A stretch of 64,000 nt of DNA. Source: Gordonia terrae. Lineage in GTDB: Bacteria > Actinomycetota > Actinomycetes > Mycobacteriales > Mycobacteriaceae. The notes beneath the pieces are model-generated. The model was not told where the DNA came from. It saw nothing but the letters and a program-made list of their open reading frames with translations, and did not search any database. Shown here piece after piece: positions 1 to 11,033 of the stretch; position 1 is the stretch's first letter, and the number at the start of each line of letters is the position of its first letter. Location of the stretch: positions 2,356,001 through 2,420,000 of the forward strand of contig NZ_CP016594.1 in assembly GCF_001698225.1 (NCBI RefSeq), read 5' to 3'. Both the position numbers and the translations under genes were made by a program.

Positions 1-1
1 T

Positions 2-190
2 CCGATGGCGGGCATCTACCGCACGGACGCGGCCGGACTGATCGCCGACATCGTCGCCGGCGGCGAACGACGGATGCTGGGGGCGATCGAGGCACTCACC
101 ACCCACCGTGTCGGAATCTCCGATCCGGACTGGCTCGTCAACGTCAACGCACCCGAGGACCTGCACAGGTTGCGCGTGTCGGCGGGCTAG
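2..190 (+). CDS. mobA: MobA C-terminal end (molybdenum cofactor guanylyltransferase), partial
   Basis: Only the last ~62 codons lie in the window; the 5' end is cut off by the window start. The family transfers GMP from GTP to molybdopterin to make the guanine dinucleotide form of molybdenum cofactor, in the cytoplasm. The visible tail ends with the pattern [11 protein letters not shown], which matches the NVNTPEDL motif near the C-terminus of MobA-type nucleotidyltransferases. It sits just upstream of valS in the same direction, as in mycobacteria. The catalytic N-terminal GGxSxRMG loop is outside the window, so the call rests on the tail motif and on synteny. Confidence 0.7.
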   Translation, partial: PMAGIYRTDAAGLIADIVAGGERRMLGAIEALTTHRVGISDPDWLVNVNAPEDLHRLRVSAG

Positions 191-245
191 CGGCGGGCGC
201 GGTCGCGCGGACGGGTCCCGGGCGAGGTCCGGCCCGGCGAAAACA

Positions 246-251
246 TAGAAT
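246..251 (+). promoter_or_regulatory. Putative -10 element of valS (leaderless start)
   Basis: TAGAAT lies 7 nt before the GTG of valS. This fits the TANNNT -10 consensus of mycobacterial SigA, with transcription starting at the initiation codon. No ribosome binding site is visible before the GTG. No good -35 was seen. Confidence 0.45.
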
Positions 252-258
252 AGCGCCC

Positions 259-2945
<2,687 letters not shown>

Positions 2946-2949
<4 letters not shown>

Positions 2950-4478
2950 GCGACGACACCGGTTTTCCCGAAGAGGATCCCGCCGTCCTGGGAATGGATG
3001 CGGCGGGCGACCCCCTGGGTCTGTCCGCGATCCTGGGAGAGGACGAACCGGATCCGGATGCCGAGCCGGCTCGGTTGCGCGTCACCGACAGCGCCGACGA
3101 TCTCGCCGAACTCGCCGAGGTCGAGGCCGAACTCGACACCCGGTGGCCCGAGACGAAGATCGAGCCGTCGCTGACCCGCATCGCCACGCTCATGGACCTG
3201 CTCGGTTCTCCGCAGCACGGGTACCCGGCGATCCACATCGCCGGGACGAACGGCAAGACATCGGTCACCCGCATGGTCGATGCCCTGCTGTCGGCGTTGC
3301 ACCGGCGCACCGGACGGATCACGAGTCCGCACCTGCAACGCGTCACCGAGCGGATCTCGGTGGACGGCAAGCCCATTGCGGCCCGCACGTACATCGACAC
3401 CTATCGGGAACTCGAGCCGTACATCACCATGGTCGACGATTCGTCGACCGCCGCGGGTGGGCCGCGGATGAGCAAGTTCGAGGTCTTGACCGCGATGGCG
3501 TACGCGGTGTTCGCCGAGGCGCCGGTCGACGTGGCCGTCGTCGAGACCGGTATGGGCGGACGCTGGGACGCGACCAACGTCATCGACGGCACGGTCTCGG
3601 TCATCACGCCGATCGCGATGGATCACGCGGACTATCTCGGCGACACCCTGACCGCGATCGCGGGGGAGAAGGCGGGAATCATCAAAGCCGCCGAAGCCGA
3701 TGCCGCCGGAACCGTCGACCCCGTCACGGTGATCGCCGAACAGAGCCCCGAGGTCATGGACGTGCTGCTGCGCGCGGCCGTCGACGCGGGCACCATCGTC
3801 GCCCGCCAGGGTTCGGAGTTCGCGGTCCTCGACGCGGGCATCGCGGTGGGCGGACAGATGCTGACCATCCAGGGGCTCGGCGGTGTCTACGACGAGATCT
3901 TCGTGCCGTTGCACGGCGCGCACCAGGCGGCGAACGCCGCGCTGGCCCTCGCGGCGGTGGAGGCGTTCTTCGGTGCGGGTGCCGATCGGCAACTCGACAT
4001 CGACGCCGTCCGTGCGGGTTTCTCGACGGTCGACAACCCCGGGCGGCTCGAACGGTTGCGCAGCGCGCCGACGGTGTTCGCCGACGCGGCACACAACCCG
4101 CACGGGGCGGCCGCACTGGCGCAGGCCCTGGCCGAGGAATTCGACTTCCGCCGTCTCGTCGGCGTGGTCGGCGTGCTCGGCGACAAAGACGCCCGTGGGG
4201 TCATCGAGGCCCTGGAGCCGGTGCTCGACGCGGTGGTCGTCACCGACAACGGATCACCGCGCGCCCTCGACCCCGAGACGCTCGCGGAGTACGCGCGCGA
4301 GGTGTTCGGTGAAGACCGCGTCGTCGTCAAACCCTTCCTGCCCGACGCCGTCGAAGAGGCCATCGCCCTGGCCGAGGAAGCCGACGGGGAGCGTGTGTCG
4401 GGCGCGGGCGTGGTCATCACCGGGTCCGTCGTGACCGCAGGCGCCGCGCGAACACTCTTCGGGAAGGAACCTTCATGA
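2946..4478 (+). CDS. folC: Folylpolyglutamate / dihydrofolate synthase
   Basis: Adds glutamate to dihydropteroate and/or folates, using ATP. The 510-residue protein has the Mur-ligase-type ATP loop GTNGKTS at residues 100-106 and the downstream [10 protein letters not shown] segment typical of FolC. It carries an unusually long acidic N-terminal extension of about 70 residues before the conserved core, so translation might start later, but the GTG overlapping the valS stop (GTGA) supports the long form. The stop in turn overlaps the next gene (ATGA). The valS-folC-DUF4233 order is conserved in mycobacteria. Confidence 0.95.
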
Positions 4479-4867
4479 CCACCCGATACACCCCACCCAC
4501 GAACGATCCGTGGAAGGGGCTGCGCGGCGTGATGGCCGGCACGATGATCCTCGAGGTCATCGTCATGATCCTGGCGTTCCCGATCGTGTGGCGCCTGGGC
4601 GATGGGCTGACCTGGTTGTCCGGTGGTTATCTCACGGTGGTCGTCATCGCGATGATCGTCGCCGCGGGGATGCAGGGCAGGCCGTATGCCATCAACCTCG
4701 ACCTCGGCTTGCAGATCGTCGTGATCGCCGGCGGGGTCTTCCACTGGTCGATCGCGGTGGTGGGCGTCGTCTTCGGGTCGGTCTGGCTCTACATCCGCTA
4801 CATCAAGGGCGATGTCGAGAAACGCGTCGAGCGCGGAATGCTGCCCGGCCAGGAACCGATCGACTAG
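4475..4867 (+). CDS. DUF4233 small membrane protein
   Basis: A 130-residue protein with about four hydrophobic segments (roughly residues 18-38, 46-64, 72-92 and 94-110) and a polar, charged C-terminus. This matches the DUF4233 family found directly after folC in Mycobacteriales (Rv2446c position in M. tuberculosis). It overlaps the folC stop by 4 nt (ATGA), so it is the last gene of the valS-folC operon. No function is established for the family; a folate link is only suggested by position. Confidence 0.85.
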   Translation: MTTRYTPPTNDPWKGLRGVMAGTMILEVIVMILAFPIVWRLGDGLTWLSGGYLTVVVIAMIVAAGMQGRPYAINLDLGLQIVVIAGGVFHWSIAVVGVVFGSVWLYIRYIKGDVEKRVERGMLPGQEPID

Positions 4868-5086
4868 CGGGAGCGGTTCGGCACCGTCTGCACGGGCACC
4901 TGACCAGCCGTGTTCGCGGTGCTCAGTACGGGCTTTGGTGGCCGCAAGAGCTGTGGCCGGACCGTTACCGCCGAACCCGGGCGGCCCGGCGGGTCGGCTG
5001 CAACAATGGCCCAAGCCGCGGGGGCGACAGGTCGTTCCTCGCAGCCTGTCGAACCACTTCCCGCTACACCCGATGTGAGGACATAC

Positions 5087-5548
5087 GTGCAGTTCCAGCT
5101 CTCCCGGACCGTCATCTCCGACCGCGCCCGCCGCACCGCGCTGCCCGCGGGTCTGCTCGCCGCCGCGGCACTCGCGCTGACCGTCCCGGCGACGGCCGCC
5201 GCCGCGCCCGAGGACGAACAGGCCCCGCTCGCGATCGTGAACCTCACGGGTGCGCCGGAAGCCGGTGCGCCGGTTCCCGTCGGGCCGGGGGAGTACAGCT
5301 ACGTCGCCACGCACGCGATCACCGAGCGTGCCGCGTCGATGAAGGCGCCCGAGGCGATCGCCGGCCTGCCGGTACCCGCCCAGTACCGGCCCGCGAATCT
5401 CGGTCTGGCGCAACAGTTCGACCTCGCGTTGGCCGGGGCTCTCGCCTCACCGGGCGGCTGCATCCAGGTGGTCGTCGATCCGCGGTCCCGAACCGGCAGC
5501 CTGTTCAATTACGGTTTCTTCCCGGTCGCGGGTGAGTACTGCTCCTGA
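5087..5548 (+). CDS. Secreted protein of unknown function
   Basis: A product of about 153 residues. The start chosen is GTG 5087, preceded at a good distance by GAGG (5077-5080); another in-frame GTG lies at 5075. The N-terminus has Arg residues, then a hydrophobic stretch (LPAGLLAAAALALTVPATA) and an Ala-rich cleavage region before APEDEQ, so it looks like a Sec signal peptide. The mature part is about 115 residues and contains two Cys near the C-terminal half (GGCIQVV and EYCS), which could form a disulfide. I do not recognise a domain. It lies between the valS operon and ndk and is followed by a small hairpin. Confidence 0.75.
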   Translation: MQFQLSRTVISDRARRTALPAGLLAAAALALTVPATAAAAPEDEQAPLAIVNLTGAPEAGAPVPVGPGEYSYVATHAITERAASMKAPEAIAGLPVPAQYRPANLGLAQQFDLALAGALASPGGCIQVVVDPRSRTGSLFNYGFFPVAGEYCS

Positions 5549-5571
5549 CCGGTGCGGAAGCGTCACCGGTC
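5547..5571 (+). terminator. Hairpin between the secreted-protein gene and ndk
   Basis: GACCGGTG and CACCGGTC form a perfect 8-bp stem with a 9-nt loop, overlapping the stop codon of the secreted-protein gene. There is no U-tract, as is usual for actinobacterial terminators. The ndk -10 element follows immediately. Confidence 0.45.
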
Positions 5572-5573
5572 GA

Positions 5574-5579
5574 TAGGGT
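5574..5579 (+). promoter_or_regulatory. Putative -10 element of ndk (leaderless start)
   Basis: TAGGGT (TANNNT class) ends 7 nt before the ndk GTG. There is no ribosome binding site, so a leaderless mRNA is likely. Position directly after a hairpin terminator supports an independent ndk promoter. Confidence 0.45.
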
Positions 5580-5586
5580 GTGAGTC

Positions 5587-6003
5587 GTGACTGAACGCAC
5601 TCTCGTACTCATCAAGCCGGACGGCGTCGAACGCGGCCTCGTCGGCGACATCATCAGCCGTATCGAGCGCAAGGGACTGACCCTGGTGGCACTCGAGCTC
5701 AAGACCGCGGACGACGCGGTCGCCCGTGGGCACTACGCCGAGCACGAGGGAAAACCGTTCTATCCCTCGCTGCTCGATTTCATCACCTCGGGTCCGCTGG
5801 TCGCGGCGGTCCTCGAGGGGGACCGCGCGGTGGCCGCGTTCCGGCAGATCGCCGGCGGCACCGATCCGGTGGAGAAAGCCGTGCCCGGAACCATCCGTGC
5901 CGACTTCGCCCTCAACACTCAGTACAACCTGGTCCACGGGTCCGATTCGCCCGAATCGGCGGAGCGTGAGATCGCGCTCTGGTTCCCCGGCCTCACGGGC
6001 TGA
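5587..6003 (+). CDS. ndk: Nucleoside diphosphate kinase
   Basis: Balances nucleoside triphosphate pools by moving the gamma-phosphate of ATP to other NDPs through a phosphohistidine. The 138-residue product has the complete short NDK fold, with N-terminal [13 protein letters not shown] and the active-site NLVHGSDS, where His117 is the phosphorylated residue. Length matches the family. The start is GTG with a -10-like TAGGGT 7 nt upstream. It precedes rne, as in mycobacteria. Confidence 0.97.
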   Translation: MTERTLVLIKPDGVERGLVGDIISRIERKGLTLVALELKTADDAVARGHYAEHEGKPFYPSLLDFITSGPLVAAVLEGDRAVAAFRQIAGGTDPVEKAVPGTIRADFALNTQYNLVHGSDSPESAEREIALWFPGLTG

Positions 6004-6429
6004 AACAGGTTCGTCAGCTCGACGCGCGCCGTCAAACGCTCATCCTTTGCGGTCATCCGACCGCGGTGTGGGATACTTGTGCAGTTATCGCCGACACACT
6101 TTGTCGACGGCAACCGGATGACGCGCCCTGGTTCCGGCGCGTCGCGGTGCGTCACCGACGCATCGCGACGCCACGGAACCGCAGCTGACCCCACCGAGTT
6201 CGCACTGCTGCCAGCAGCCGAACACTCAGGTTCTCCTGTGCCCGGTGGCGTGGAAGGCGTCCGGGGATGCGGTCATCGACACAGCAAGAGCGTCGTCGGG
6301 TGACCCGCAGATCGGGTCGTCGCAACGACGCGCAGACCACACAACACCGGTCCGATCAGGTCCGGGACACAGAGCAGACCCTCGCGTGGCCGCGTCAGCC
6401 CGACGCGCCCGGGGGTTCGAGGAGACTGA
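6004..6429 (+). promoter_or_regulatory. rne upstream region and long leader (426 bp, no gene)
   Basis: No plausible coding sequence is seen in this interval. It holds a candidate promoter, TTGCGG (6047-6052) and GATACT (6072-6077) with a 19-nt spacer, which would give a leader of about 345 nt. Inside the leader are two overlapping hairpins at 6120-6169 and smaller stems, for example GACCCG/CGGGTC near 6303-6319. In E. coli, RNase E represses its own synthesis through a long structured leader; a similar role here is inference. Confidence 0.5.
6120..6169 (+). other. Two mutually exclusive hairpins in the rne leader
   Basis: Stem 1 is GACGCGCC (6120-6127) with GGCGCGTC (6136-6143). Stem 2 is a 13-bp helix of 6141-6153 with 6157-6169, containing one G-U pair and a 3-nt loop. 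The stems share bases 6141-6143, so both cannot be complete at once. This could be a terminator of ndk or a switch in the rne leader. Confidence 0.5.
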
Positions 6430-9400
6430 GTGACCGACAACGGGTCGCCGGCTGACGCGAACGCAGCGTCGGAATCGGCGGAGGAATTTCCCAGCAAACT
6501 TCGTGTGCACGCCCTGGCGCGCTTCTTGGGCCTGACGAGCCGACAGGTGCTGGCTCACCTGGCGAGCCTCGGTGTGCAGACCCGCAGCCCGCAGTCCAGC
6601 GTCGAACGCGACCTGGCGAAAGCCGTGGCCGACCGGGTCCGCGCCGGGGTCGACGAGACCGCGGCGACGCCGGCCGCAGACGGCCCGGCGGAGGCTCCGG
6701 CGGCGCAGTCCACGCCGGCCCAGGCCGAAACAGCCGAGGCCCGATCTGACCAGGCTGAACCAGCCCAGGCTGAACCAGCCCAGGCGGAAACAGCCCAGGC
6801 GGAAACAACCGAGACCGGTTCAGCCGCTCCGGCGCCGGCCGCGGTCGAGGAGACCGAGACCGAACCGATCCCGTCGCCGACGGAGACGTCGGCGGACGAG
6901 GCCGGCTCGACGTCGGCAGCGGAGGCCCCGACACTGTTCTCGGCGGCGTCGGCGCAGTACAACGCGCCGGTGGCGCCGTCAGCAGGCGAGGCCGAGCCAT
7001 CTGCCGGCGTGCAACCGCTGTTCTTGCAGCCGCAGGCCCCGGCCGAGAAGCCCCGCTCCGCCCGGTCCGGGCGCGCGAAGGCCAAGGCCGACGCGAATGC
7101 CCCTGCGGCGACCACCGACGACGAGTCGGCCGGCTCCCCGACCTCCGAGGCCCCGACCTCCCAGGCCGCGACAACCGAGGCAGAGACAACCGACGCCGCG
7201 ACACCCGAGGCCGCGTCACCCGAATCCGGGGCAGGCGGAGCGGCGGACCGGCCGGTGGTCGACGAGTCGAAGGCCGACGACGCCGGCGATTCGAACGCCA
7301 CCGATTCGAATGCCGAAGACTCGAACGCCGATGACTCGAACGCCGAGGACTCGAACGCCGAGGATTCGAACGACGACGATTCTGCCGACGATTCGGGTTC
7401 GGGTCGGAGCCGCCGTCGTCGTCGTGGGCGTCGTGGTCGCGGACGCGGTCGAGGCGACCAGGGCGGAGACGGTGAGTCCGACTCCGACGAGTCGGATGCC
7501 GACGACTCCGCCGGTACCGACGCGTCGAGCGACGCCGCGACCCGTGATTCCGACAGCACCGCCGGTGAGACGGACTCCGAGGACAGCTCGTCCGAGGACG
7601 AGTCGGCCGACGAGTCACGCTCGGATGAGGGCCGCCCGTCGGGGAAGCGCACACGGCGCCGCAGCCGCAGGTCGGGTTCGGAGAAGTCGGCCGACGCCGA
7701 GTCCGCGGGTGCATCGAGCGGCCGCGCCGAGGAGGCCGGCGACGACGCCGACACCGGTGATGATGACGGTGACGACGCGTCCGGCGACGATGACAACGGC
7801 GATTCGTCGTCGACCCGCCGCCGGCGCCGGCGCCGCCGCCGCAAGGGCGGGGGCGAGGCCGACGAGGCGTCTCCCGACGATCCGCCGAACACGGTGGTGC
7901 ACGAGCGTGAGCCGCGCAGCAAGCGGGCCCGCGACGAGGTGCAGGGCATCTCGGGCTCGACCCGCCTGGAGGCCAAGCGTCAGCGTCGTCGCGACGGCCG
8001 CGATGCCGGTCGCCGTCGGCCGCCGATCCTGACCGAGTCGGAGTTCCTCGCGCGCCGCGAGGCGGTCGACCGTGTCATGGTCGTCCGGGAACGCAGCGCC
8101 AACAGTCGCATCTCCGGCAACGACGGGCACGAACACGCCGCGGTCGAGGACTACACCCAGGTCGCGGTCCTCGAGGACGGCGTCCTCGTCGAACACTTCG
8201 TCACCACCGCGACGTCGTCGTCGATGGTCGGCAACATCTACCTCGGCCGGGTTCAGAACGTCCTGCCGGGCATGGAAGCCGCGTTCGTCGACATCGGCCG
8301 CGGACGCAACGGCGTGCTGTACGCGGGCGAGGTCAACTGGGACGCCGCCGGACTCGACGGCGGTTCGCGCAAGATCGAACAGGCACTCAAGCCGGGCGAC
8401 AATGTCCTCGTCCAGGTCAGCAAGGACCCGGTCGGGCACAAGGGCGCTCGTCTGACCACCCAGATCTCCCTCGCCGGTCGCTACCTGGTGTATGTGCCCG
8501 GTGGTTCGTCGACCGGGATCAGCCGCAAGCTGCCCGACGTCGAACGCAAGCGTCTCAAGCAGATCCTGGCCAAGCTCGTCCCCGACGAGGCCGGCGTCAT
8601 CATCCGCACCGCGTCAGAGGGGGTCAGCGCCGAGGAACTCGGAGCCGACATCGCACGCCTCGAGTCGCAGTGGAAGACCATCGACGAGGCGGTCGCACAG
8701 GCCAAGAAGGGCGGGTCGTCGAACCCCAAACCGCTGTACGAGGAGCCCGATCTCCTGGTGCGTGTGGTCCGCGACCTGTTCAACGAGGACTTCAAGAAGC
8801 TCGTCGTCGAGGGCGACAAGGCCTGGAACCTGGTCGAGGGCTACGTCAGCTCAGTGGCGTCGGACCTGATGGAGCGTGTCGAGAAGTTCGACAAGCCGCA
8901 CGCCGACGCGCCGGATTCGTTCGTGGTGCATCGCATCGACGAGCAGCTCGCGAAGGCGCTCGACCGCAAGGTGTGGCTGCCGTCCGGCGGCACGCTGATC
9001 ATCGAGCACACCGAGGCGATGACCGTCGTCGACGTGAACACCGGCAAGTTCACCGGCTCGGGGGGCAACCTCGAGGAGACGGTGACGCGCAACAACCTCG
9101 AGGCCGCCGAGGAGATCGTGCGCCAGATGCGGCTGCGCGACATCGGCGGCATGATCATCGTCGACTTCATCGACATGGTCCTCGAGTCCAACCGGGATCT
9201 GGTGCTGCGCAGGCTCACCGAGGCCCTCGCTCGTGATCGCACCCGCCACCAGGTCTCCGAGGTGACCTCGCTCGGTCTCGTCCAGATGACCCGCAAACGC
9301 CTGGGAACGGGTCTGCTCGAAGCCTTCTCGACCACCTGCACGGCATGCAGCGGCCGGGGCATCATCGTGCACGCGAATCCCGTCGAGGTGAAGACCGAGG

Positions 9401-10041
9401 ACTCCTCGCGGGGGGAGGGCTCGGGCTCGAAGCGGTCGCGTCGCGGCAAGAAGAAGGCCGACGCACAGCCGGAGGCCGCTCCGGCGGTCGCGCCGGCCCA
9501 CAAGCCCGCCGAGCATCCGATGTTCCGGGCGATGGCCGCGCACTCCCATGACGACGAGCACGCCGAGGACAACGGCGGAGACCAGCCGGACCGTGACACG
9601 CCGCGCGGTTCCGGCGGGGACGCGGCACCGGGCGTCGACGCGCCGGCCGGACAGCCGGTCACCGACGCCGAGTCGGACGCAGCTGCGGACAGCTCGACTC
9701 CGGCCGCCGACACCTCCGCGGAGCCGGTCGGGGCACAACCGGTCGAGGCGGAAGCGGACACGACCGAACGGGAAGCGCCGGAACCGGCGGCTGCCGGGAC
9801 CCCCGCGTCCGACGGTCAGGCGCCGGCGCGACGACGGCGTCGGGTCGTCCGTCGTCCGGCCCAGACGACCACGGCACCCGAGAACGTGGTGATGACCGCG
9901 GTGGACGTGGTCCCGGACACCCCGCTGACGACCTCGGGGCCGGTCTCCTCCGAAACTCCGCAGACGGCGGTCGCGGTCCGGCGCCGACCGCGTAAACGCG
10001 GCGCCGGGCGTCCCGCGGGACCACCGCCGGCCGACGACTGA
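6430..10041 (+). CDS. rne: Ribonuclease E/G
   Basis: The main endoribonuclease of mRNA turnover and rRNA processing. The 1203-residue product begins with a segment resembling the IF2_N domain (KLRVHALARFLGLTSRQVLA, residues ~22-41). A long disordered acidic/Pro-Ala region follows (to ~residue 530), with 15-nt tandem repeats and basic patches such as RRRRRGRRGRGRGRG. The S1 and catalytic core comes next (MVGNIYLGRVQNVLPGMEAA; metal-binding DVNTGKFTG and IIVDFIDM), then the Zn-link CTACSGRG. The C-terminal tail is again basic/acidic. The layout, with disordered arms on both sides of the core, is that of mycobacterial RNase E. Start GTG 6430 follows GGAG at a short distance. Confidence 0.96.
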   Translation: MTDNGSPADANAASESAEEFPSKLRVHALARFLGLTSRQVLAHLASLGVQTRSPQSSVERDLAKAVADRVRAGVDETAATPAADGPAEAPAAQSTPAQAETAEARSDQAEPAQAEPAQAETAQAETTETGSAAPAPAAVEETETEPIPSPTETSADEAGSTSAAEAPTLFSAASAQYNAPVAPSAGEAEPSAGVQPLFLQPQAPAEKPRSARSGRAKAKADANAPAATTDDESAGSPTSEAPTSQAATTEAETTDAATPEAASPESGAGGAADRPVVDESKADDAGDSNATDSNAEDSNADDSNAEDSNAEDSNDDDSADDSGSGRSRRRRRGRRGRGRGRGDQGGDGESDSDESDADDSAGTDASSDAATRDSDSTAGETDSEDSSSEDESADESRSDEGRPSGKRTRRRSRRSGSEKSADAESAGASSGRAEEAGDDADTGDDDGDDASGDDDNGDSSSTRRRRRRRRRKGGGEADEASPDDPPNTVVHEREPRSKRARDEVQGISGSTRLEAKRQRRRDGRDAGRRRPPILTESEFLARREAVDRVMVVRERSANSRISGNDGHEHAAVEDYTQVAVLEDGVLVEHFVTTATSSSMVGNIYLGRVQNVLPGMEAAFVDIGRGRNGVLYAGEVNWDAAGLDGGSRKIEQALKPGDNVLVQVSKDPVGHKGARLTTQISLAGRYLVYVPGGSSTGISRKLPDVERKRLKQILAKLVPDEAGVIIRTASEGVSAEELGADIARLESQWKTIDEAVAQAKKGGSSNPKPLYEEPDLLVRVVRDLFNEDFKKLVVEGDKAWNLVEGYVSSVASDLMERVEKFDKPHADAPDSFVVHRIDEQLAKALDRKVWLPSGGTLIIEHTEAMTVVDVNTGKFTGSGGNLEETVTRNNLEAAEEIVRQMRLRDIGGMIIVDFIDMVLESNRDLVLRRLTEALARDRTRHQVSEVTSLGLVQMTRKRLGTGLLEAFSTTCTACSGRGIIVHANPVEVKTEDSSRGEGSGSKRSRRGKKKADAQPEAAPAVAPAHKPAEHPMFRAMAAHSHDDEHAEDNGGDQPDRDTPRGSGGDAAPGVDAPAGQPVTDAESDAAADSSTPAADTSAEPVGAQPVEAEADTTEREAPEPAAAGTPASDGQAPARRRRRVVRRPAQTTTAPENVVMTAVDVVPDTPLTTSGPVSSETPQTAVAVRRRPRKRGAGRPAGPPPADD
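6751..6810 (+). repeat. 15-nt tandem repeat within rne (four units)
   Basis: Four consecutive 15-nt units, CAGGCTGAACCAGCC or CAGGCGGAAACAGCC types, encode Gln-Ala-Glu-Pro/Thr-Ala. A related unit begins at 6721. Repeat number in the disordered arm is likely to vary between strains. Confidence 0.85.
7288..7377 (+). repeat. 15-nt tandem repeat within rne (six units, D-S-N-A-E)
   Basis: Six in-frame 15-nt units of the type GAC-TCG-AAC-GCC-GAG encode a negatively charged Asp-Ser-Asn-Ala-Glu repeat just before a very basic Arg-rich segment. It is a coding minisatellite, not a CRISPR array: there are no spacers. Confidence 0.9.
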
Positions 10042-10082
10042 GGGGCGGTGGCCGGACGGTGACGGGCCGGCGTCGGGTGAGT

Positions 10083-10112
10083 TTGACCCGACCGCCGACA
10101 TTCCCGTAACCT
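10083..10112 (+). promoter_or_regulatory. Candidate promoter of rplU-rpmA
   Basis: TTGACC (10083-10088) and TAACCT (10107-10112) with an 18-nt spacer, a good housekeeping-sigma match. The leader to rplU would be about 205 nt. It contains small stems (CCTCC/GGAGG near 10125) and the motif GGTGCGAA twice. I do not recognise a known riboswitch or L21-leader class in it. Confidence 0.55.
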
Positions 10113-10324
10113 TGGAAAGTCGCCTCCCGCGGAGGGTCTGCGCTGTTCTGCCCGCTTCGGCACAGCAACGGTGCGAATCCCGTCGGCAGGCCCTCTGGTG
10201 CGAACCGCAGCTTCCCGGCCACGTGACTGGGTGCCCTGCGGCCCGCCCCGGCACGCACAACACAAACGCCCCAGGAGCGCCCGCGCCCCGAGGGTCCGAG
10301 TAGACGAGTAAGAGGAATACTTCG

Positions 10325-10636
10325 ATGGCAACGTACGCGATCGTCAAGACCGGCGGAAAGCAGTACAAGGTCGCTGAGGGCGACACTGTGAAGGTCGAGA
10401 AGATCGACGGAGAGATCGGCAGCACGGTGAGTCTGCCGGTCGCGTTGGTCGTCGACGGGTCGAATCTGACCACCGATGCCGACAAGCTGGCCAAGATCTC
10501 GGTCACCGGCGAGGTCGTCGACCACGTCAAGGGCCCCAAGATCCGCATCCACAAGTTCAAGAACAAGACCGGCTACCACAAGCGCCAGGGTCACCGTCAG
10601 AAGCTGACGGTCCTCAAGGTCACCGGCATCAAGTAG
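10325..10636 (+). CDS. rplU: 50S ribosomal protein L21
   Basis: A 103-residue large-subunit protein. Start [16 protein letters not shown] is the L21 signature, and the C-terminal [14 protein letters not shown] is the conserved rRNA-contacting tail. Length is normal. A purine-rich GAGGAA lies upstream of the ATG. It heads the rplU-rpmA pair, which is followed downstream by obg, a conserved arrangement in bacteria. Confidence 0.98.
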   Translation: MATYAIVKTGGKQYKVAEGDTVKVEKIDGEIGSTVSLPVALVVDGSNLTTDADKLAKISVTGEVVDHVKGPKIRIHKFKNKTGYHKRQGHRQKLTVLKVTGIK

Positions 10637-10674
10637 TTCGACCCGCTTCGAGAAGACCTCAGGAGGACTGACAC

Positions 10675-10938
10675 ATGGCACACAAGAAGGGCGCGTCCAG
10701 CTCGCGCAACGGTCGCGATTCCAACGCCCAGCGACTCGGCGTGAAGCGCTTCGGCGGCCAGCAGGTGAGCGCAGGCGAGATCCTGGTCCGCCAGCGCGGC
10801 ACCAAGTTCCACCCCGGCGTCAATGTGGGTCGCGGTGGCGACGACACCCTGTTCGCGCTGGCCGCGGGCGCGGTGGAGTTCGGCTCCAAGCGTGGCCGCA
10901 AGACGGTCAACATCGTCCCGGAAACCGCTTCGGTCTGA
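10675..10938 (+). CDS. rpmA: 50S ribosomal protein L27
   Basis: An 87-residue ribosomal protein placed near the peptidyl transferase centre. It starts [16 protein letters not shown], the typical unprocessed actinobacterial N-terminus, with no Firmicutes-type cleavable extension, and has the conserved [10 protein letters not shown] core. The ATG is preceded by AGGAGG. It lies 38 nt after rplU and is followed by a strong intrinsic terminator, so rplU-rpmA form a closed two-gene unit. Confidence 0.98.
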   Translation: MAHKKGASSSRNGRDSNAQRLGVKRFGGQQVSAGEILVRQRGTKFHPGVNVGRGGDDTLFALAAGAVEFGSKRGRKTVNIVPETASV

Positions 10939-10967
10939 CCTGAGCAACCGGCACGACACAGCTCTAC

Positions 10968-11015
10968 ACAGGGCGGGCAGGGTCATCGCGTACCCCGCCC
11001 GCCCTGTTCTTTTTT
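10968..11015 (+). terminator. Intrinsic terminator after rpmA
   Basis: ACAGGGCGGGC (10968-10978) pairs perfectly with GCCCGCCCTGT (10997-11007) and is followed by a T-rich run to 11015. It is a true hairpin-plus-U-tract terminator, less common in high-GC actinobacteria, and separates rplU-rpmA from obg. Confidence 0.9.
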
Positions 11016-11033
11016 GACGGAAGAAGGATTTCG

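Noticed and set aside
7288..7377. Regularly spaced short repeats in rne considered as a CRISPR array
   Set aside because: The repeats are directly adjacent 15-nt codon repeats with no spacers and stay in frame.
10119..10324. Cobalamin-riboswitch-like strings (GGTGCGAA, CGAATCCC) in the rplU leader
   Set aside because: The conserved B12 box and overall architecture are missing, and a B12 switch before L21 would make no sense.
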